Shown: positions 5,413 to 7,315 of the stretch, piece by piece
Position numbering within the stretch: the stretch's first letter is position 1
Layout of the letters: the number at the start of each line of letters is the position of its first letter
Source: Acidobacteriota bacterium
GTDB taxonomy: Bacteria > Acidobacteriota > Aminicenantia > Aminicenantales > Saccharicenantaceae
Reading direction: 5' to 3'
NCBI GenBank assembly: GCA_003476685.1
Contig: DMVN01000255.1
Coordinates: 1 to 7,315, forward strand
DNA length: 7,315 nucleotides
Translations under genes and position numbers: made by a program
Notes under the pieces: generated by a model
Database searches by the model: none
What the model was told of the DNA's origin: nothing
Seen by the model: the letters and a program-made list of their open reading frames with translations, nothing else

Positions 5413-7124
5413 CGGGTTGACCTCCATTCGAGTATTCTGAGGTGGCTGAGGTGAAGCAGGGGTATTTCGGAGTAAACCTGGAGGTCCGGCTCGGAAGGTG
5501 AAGGTGGTCCGGCCGCCGGCAGGTAGAACAGGTTGAGTTCGGTCCGGCCCGGGTTGATGGTGGTGGCGGCCAAAGAACCGATCAGTTCCAGTTTCTCACC
5601 CGGCAAATCTGCCTTGAGACCCTGTCCGCCGGCGATGAGGCTGGCTTCGATTATTCTTTTTTGGTCTGAGCCGCTGACGAGGTTGATTCCACCGTCGGTC
5701 AGTTGGTCCGACTGGAAATCCTGACCGGTAGACCAGATTATTAGCTGCGATTGCCGGCTTTTGAGGTAGGGCAGTCCTTCTTTCCATTCTAACCCGTCGG
5801 AATATAAGTTCGAGGCGACGTCCAGCCGGCCGGAGCAAACTATGGTGATTTTTACACCGCTCAGAAAAGCCGGGCACCCGTTCTCTGTGTCCCCTTCCAG
5901 GTAACCGTCGCTCCCGGGACAACCCGACCTTAGTGACAGAACCTTCCCGTTGACCATAACCAGCGGAATCGGCAACTCGTTAAAATCCTGATTGCCCGAC
6001 GGCGAGAGGAAACTGGACCTGGCCGTGGTCGGGTTGAACCTCAGCAGCCAGCGGGATTCTTTTTGTTGGAACTGGATGACCTGAGAACCGCTGTCAATTC
6101 CGAGCGACAACAAGTCCAGGTCACCCTGGACGTAAATTCCACCGGGCCCAAGGCTATCCTGGACCAGATGGACTCCTTCGGGGATGGGGTCATTTCCGGG
6201 TTCCAGTCCCAGGGCCTGACGCAAGAGCCAGTTGGGGAGAGAGGCTGGCTTTAAGATTTTGAGGCCGCGGGCCAGAAGAGGCAGGGCTTCCCCGGGAATT
6301 AACCTCTCTGATACAGTTTTGATCTGAGGCAATGGTAGATTCTCGGGCAGAAGCGGCCTGATTTTTATTCTGGTGGCGGCTGCCGGCTCGAGTCCATCTT
6401 TTTCAACCACGGCCGGCACCTGGTTCAGGGGCAGGTGCCCGGCGAGCAAGACCAGTTCGGATTTGACCCGTTCTGACCTTAACCCGCCTGGCCCCTGAAC
6501 CTGGCCGGTGGCCTCTATGTTAAACCCGAAGGTTGCTTTCAGGTAATGCTCGTCAGAGTAGAGCTCGCTCAGGCTGGCCGAGGCCGCTGCTTCCCAGCTC
6601 ATGCCGGAAAATTCGTCCTGTGTTTTAAATGAGGCCGCTTCCAGGAGAGGCTGGAGCGCCGCCAGAAGGCTTTTTTCGGGTGCCTGCTTTATCGCCAGCC
6701 AAGTTTCTGCCTTAATTTCCGGTTCATAGAAAGCTTCTGCGGCCCGGACCTGCATCCGGCTCCAGGCCTCTTTGAGGCCGTTCTCGGCCGCGTAAGAACT
6801 CAGGCGGCTGAGCTTCCTAAAGCCATGGGTTTGCAGGAAAAGCTTGGAATTGATGAGCAGTCCCATTCCCAGGGTTAAGAAAACAGCCATTATCAGGAGG
6901 CAGACCATCAGGGCTGAACCGGGGGGCGACTTAAGAATTAAAAGGTCAGGCGATAAAAGTTTGCCCTCTGGGCGGCGACGATGGAATACGCAGGGGCTCA
7001 CCGCCGGGCAGCGACTCAACTCCGGCGATTTCTTTTTCGGCTGCTTCAACCGCACTTTAAAAGTTGAGACTCCACCCTTAATTTTTTCTAAGATTTTTCG
7101 GATAGAGCAGCAGCTCGTAATCAT
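5409..7124 (-). CDS. Large PilX-like minor pilin with a long C-terminal domain
   Basis: This 571-residue protein is probably an envelope-anchored pilus component. The sequence SPPG69|SALMVCLLIM begins a hydrophobic helix (about 71-91) of PilX type, and YAAENGLKEA (111-120) matches the PilX N-terminal motif. There is no glutamate at +5. After residue 230 a long domain has beta-rich, repetitive segments: GGIYVQGDLDLLSL (328-341), VKITIVCSGRLDVASNLYSD (424-443) and an IIEASLIAGG to IGSLAATTIN stretch (491-524). Such patterns recall the bactofilin-like or DUF4900-type C-termini of other PilX-like proteins. Cysteines 402, 417 and 430 could form a disulfide. The ATG at 7124 has GGTGA at 7135-7131 with a 6-nt spacer and overlaps the upstream gene by 47 bp, giving an unusually long leader of 69 residues. 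A GTG at 7055 would cut it to 46. It overlaps the GspH/FimT-like gene by ATGA. CDS certain, start uncertain. Confidence 0.82.
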   Translation of the reverse strand: MITSCCSIRKILEKIKGGVSTFKVRLKQPKKKSPELSRCPAVSPCVFHRRRPEGKLLSPDLLILKSPPGSALMVCLLIMAVFLTLGMGLLINSKLFLQTHGFRKLSRLSSYAAENGLKEAWSRMQVRAAEAFYEPEIKAETWLAIKQAPEKSLLAALQPLLEAASFKTQDEFSGMSWEAAASASLSELYSDEHYLKATFGFNIEATGQVQGPGGLRSERVKSELVLLAGHLPLNQVPAVVEKDGLEPAAATRIKIRPLLPENLPLPQIKTVSERLIPGEALPLLARGLKILKPASLPNWLLRQALGLEPGNDPIPEGVHLVQDSLGPGGIYVQGDLDLLSLGIDSGSQVIQFQQKESRWLLRFNPTTARSSFLSPSGNQDFNELPIPLVMVNGKVLSLRSGCPGSDGYLEGDTENGCPAFLSGVKITIVCSGRLDVASNLYSDGLEWKEGLPYLKSRQSQLIIWSTGQDFQSDQLTDGGINLVSGSDQKRIIEASLIAGGQGLKADLPGEKLELIGSLAATTINPGRTELNLFYLPAAGPPSPSEPDLQVYSEIPLLHLSHLRILEWRSTR

Positions 7125-7315
7125 GGCTTTTCACCCCCGAAGCCGCGGTCAACCTGACCACGGCCAGATTTTCTGCGGGCCTGTAAGCGGCCCCGAAGGA
7201 AATAACCCCTTCCATCAGCGGCTGACCCGAGGTGTCGTTGACCTTTCTCCTTAGAATTTTCTGCTGCCGGTCTGGATAAATTTCAATTTTTTCCAGAAGG
7301 AGTAACAGGCTGCGG
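7078..7315 (-). CDS. C-terminal 78 residues of a PilW/GspJ-like minor pilin (cut by window edge)
   Basis: An open frame with no stop enters from the right edge and ends with TAA at 7080-7078. The last 78 residues include an amphipathic stretch RSLLLLLEKIEIYPDRQQ, then GQPLMEGVISFGAAYR and LAVVRLTAASGVKSHDYELL. The arrangement 'PL-x-EGV-x-x-F-x-x-x-Y ... V-x-L' is typical of the C-termini of PilW/GspJ-type pseudopilins, where a beta-strand tail follows variable sequence. The prepilin leader and helix that would prove this lie outside the window. It is directly followed by, and overlaps by 47 bp if the ATG at 7124 is used, the PilX-like gene, so the order is W-like, X-like, GspH/FimT-like. That is a recognisable minor-pilin arrangement. 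The frame is convincing; the family assignment is an inference from motif and context. Confidence 0.65.
   Translation of the reverse strand, partial: RSLLLLLEKIEIYPDRQQKILRRKVNDTSGQPLMEGVISFGAAYRPAENLAVVRLTAASGVKSHDYELLLYPKNLRKN

Noticed and set aside
6844..7254. 136-codon plus-strand ORF opposite the pilin genes
   Set aside because: It spans the junction of two supported minus-strand genes and its sequence resembles no known protein family.

Overview
The window is bacterial: dense genes, Shine-Dalgarno sites, sigma70-type promoter hexamers and a type IV pilus/pseudopilin cluster. It has no rRNA, tRNA, insertion sequence, phage gene or CRISPR array that I can see. Coding DNA is moderately GC-rich and the gaps are clearly AT-rich. 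The pseudopilin genes, the exported S9D glutamyl-endopeptidase-like enzyme and the short QueG-like iron-sulfur protein suggest a protein-degrading, probably diderm and anaerobic lineage. The style recalls Acidobacteriota/Aminicenantes-type genomes, but that placement is a low-confidence inference.

Layout from left to right. (1) 1-269, minus: the start of ndk (nucleoside diphosphate kinase), cut by the window edge. (2) 270-466: a divergent promoter region; ndk has a promoter, a near-perfect inverted repeat in its leader and a Shine-Dalgarno site, while the opposite promoter appears to give an almost leaderless transcript. (3) 467-1189, plus: a short QueG-like protein with two [4Fe-4S] cluster motifs. 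(4) 1268-1843, minus: an exported GyrI-like small-molecule-binding protein, convergent with the previous gene across a 7-bp GC hairpin. (5) 1844-2257: a 414-bp AT-rich gap with a cluster of DnaA-box-like sites next to long T/A tracts, the most interesting non-coding signal here. (6) 2258-4669, minus: a secreted S9D peptidase with a GTG start that follows a perfect Shine-Dalgarno and a 17-bp-spaced promoter. (7) 4978-7315, minus: the end of a pilus/pseudopilin operon, transcribed as PilW/GspJ-like (partial), then a large PilX-like protein, then a GspH/FimT-like pseudopilin, with overlapping reading frames.

The three pilin-type genes almost certainly work together as minor (pseudo)pilins of one type IV pilus or type II secretion-like machine. 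The peptidase is a separate transcription unit in the same direction. The other genes (ndk, QueG-like, GyrI-like) show no shared pathway. I found no clear multi-gene novel system. The items most worth testing are the possible replication origin at about 1998-2260, the predicted leaderless QueG-like mRNA and the unusual PilX-like protein.
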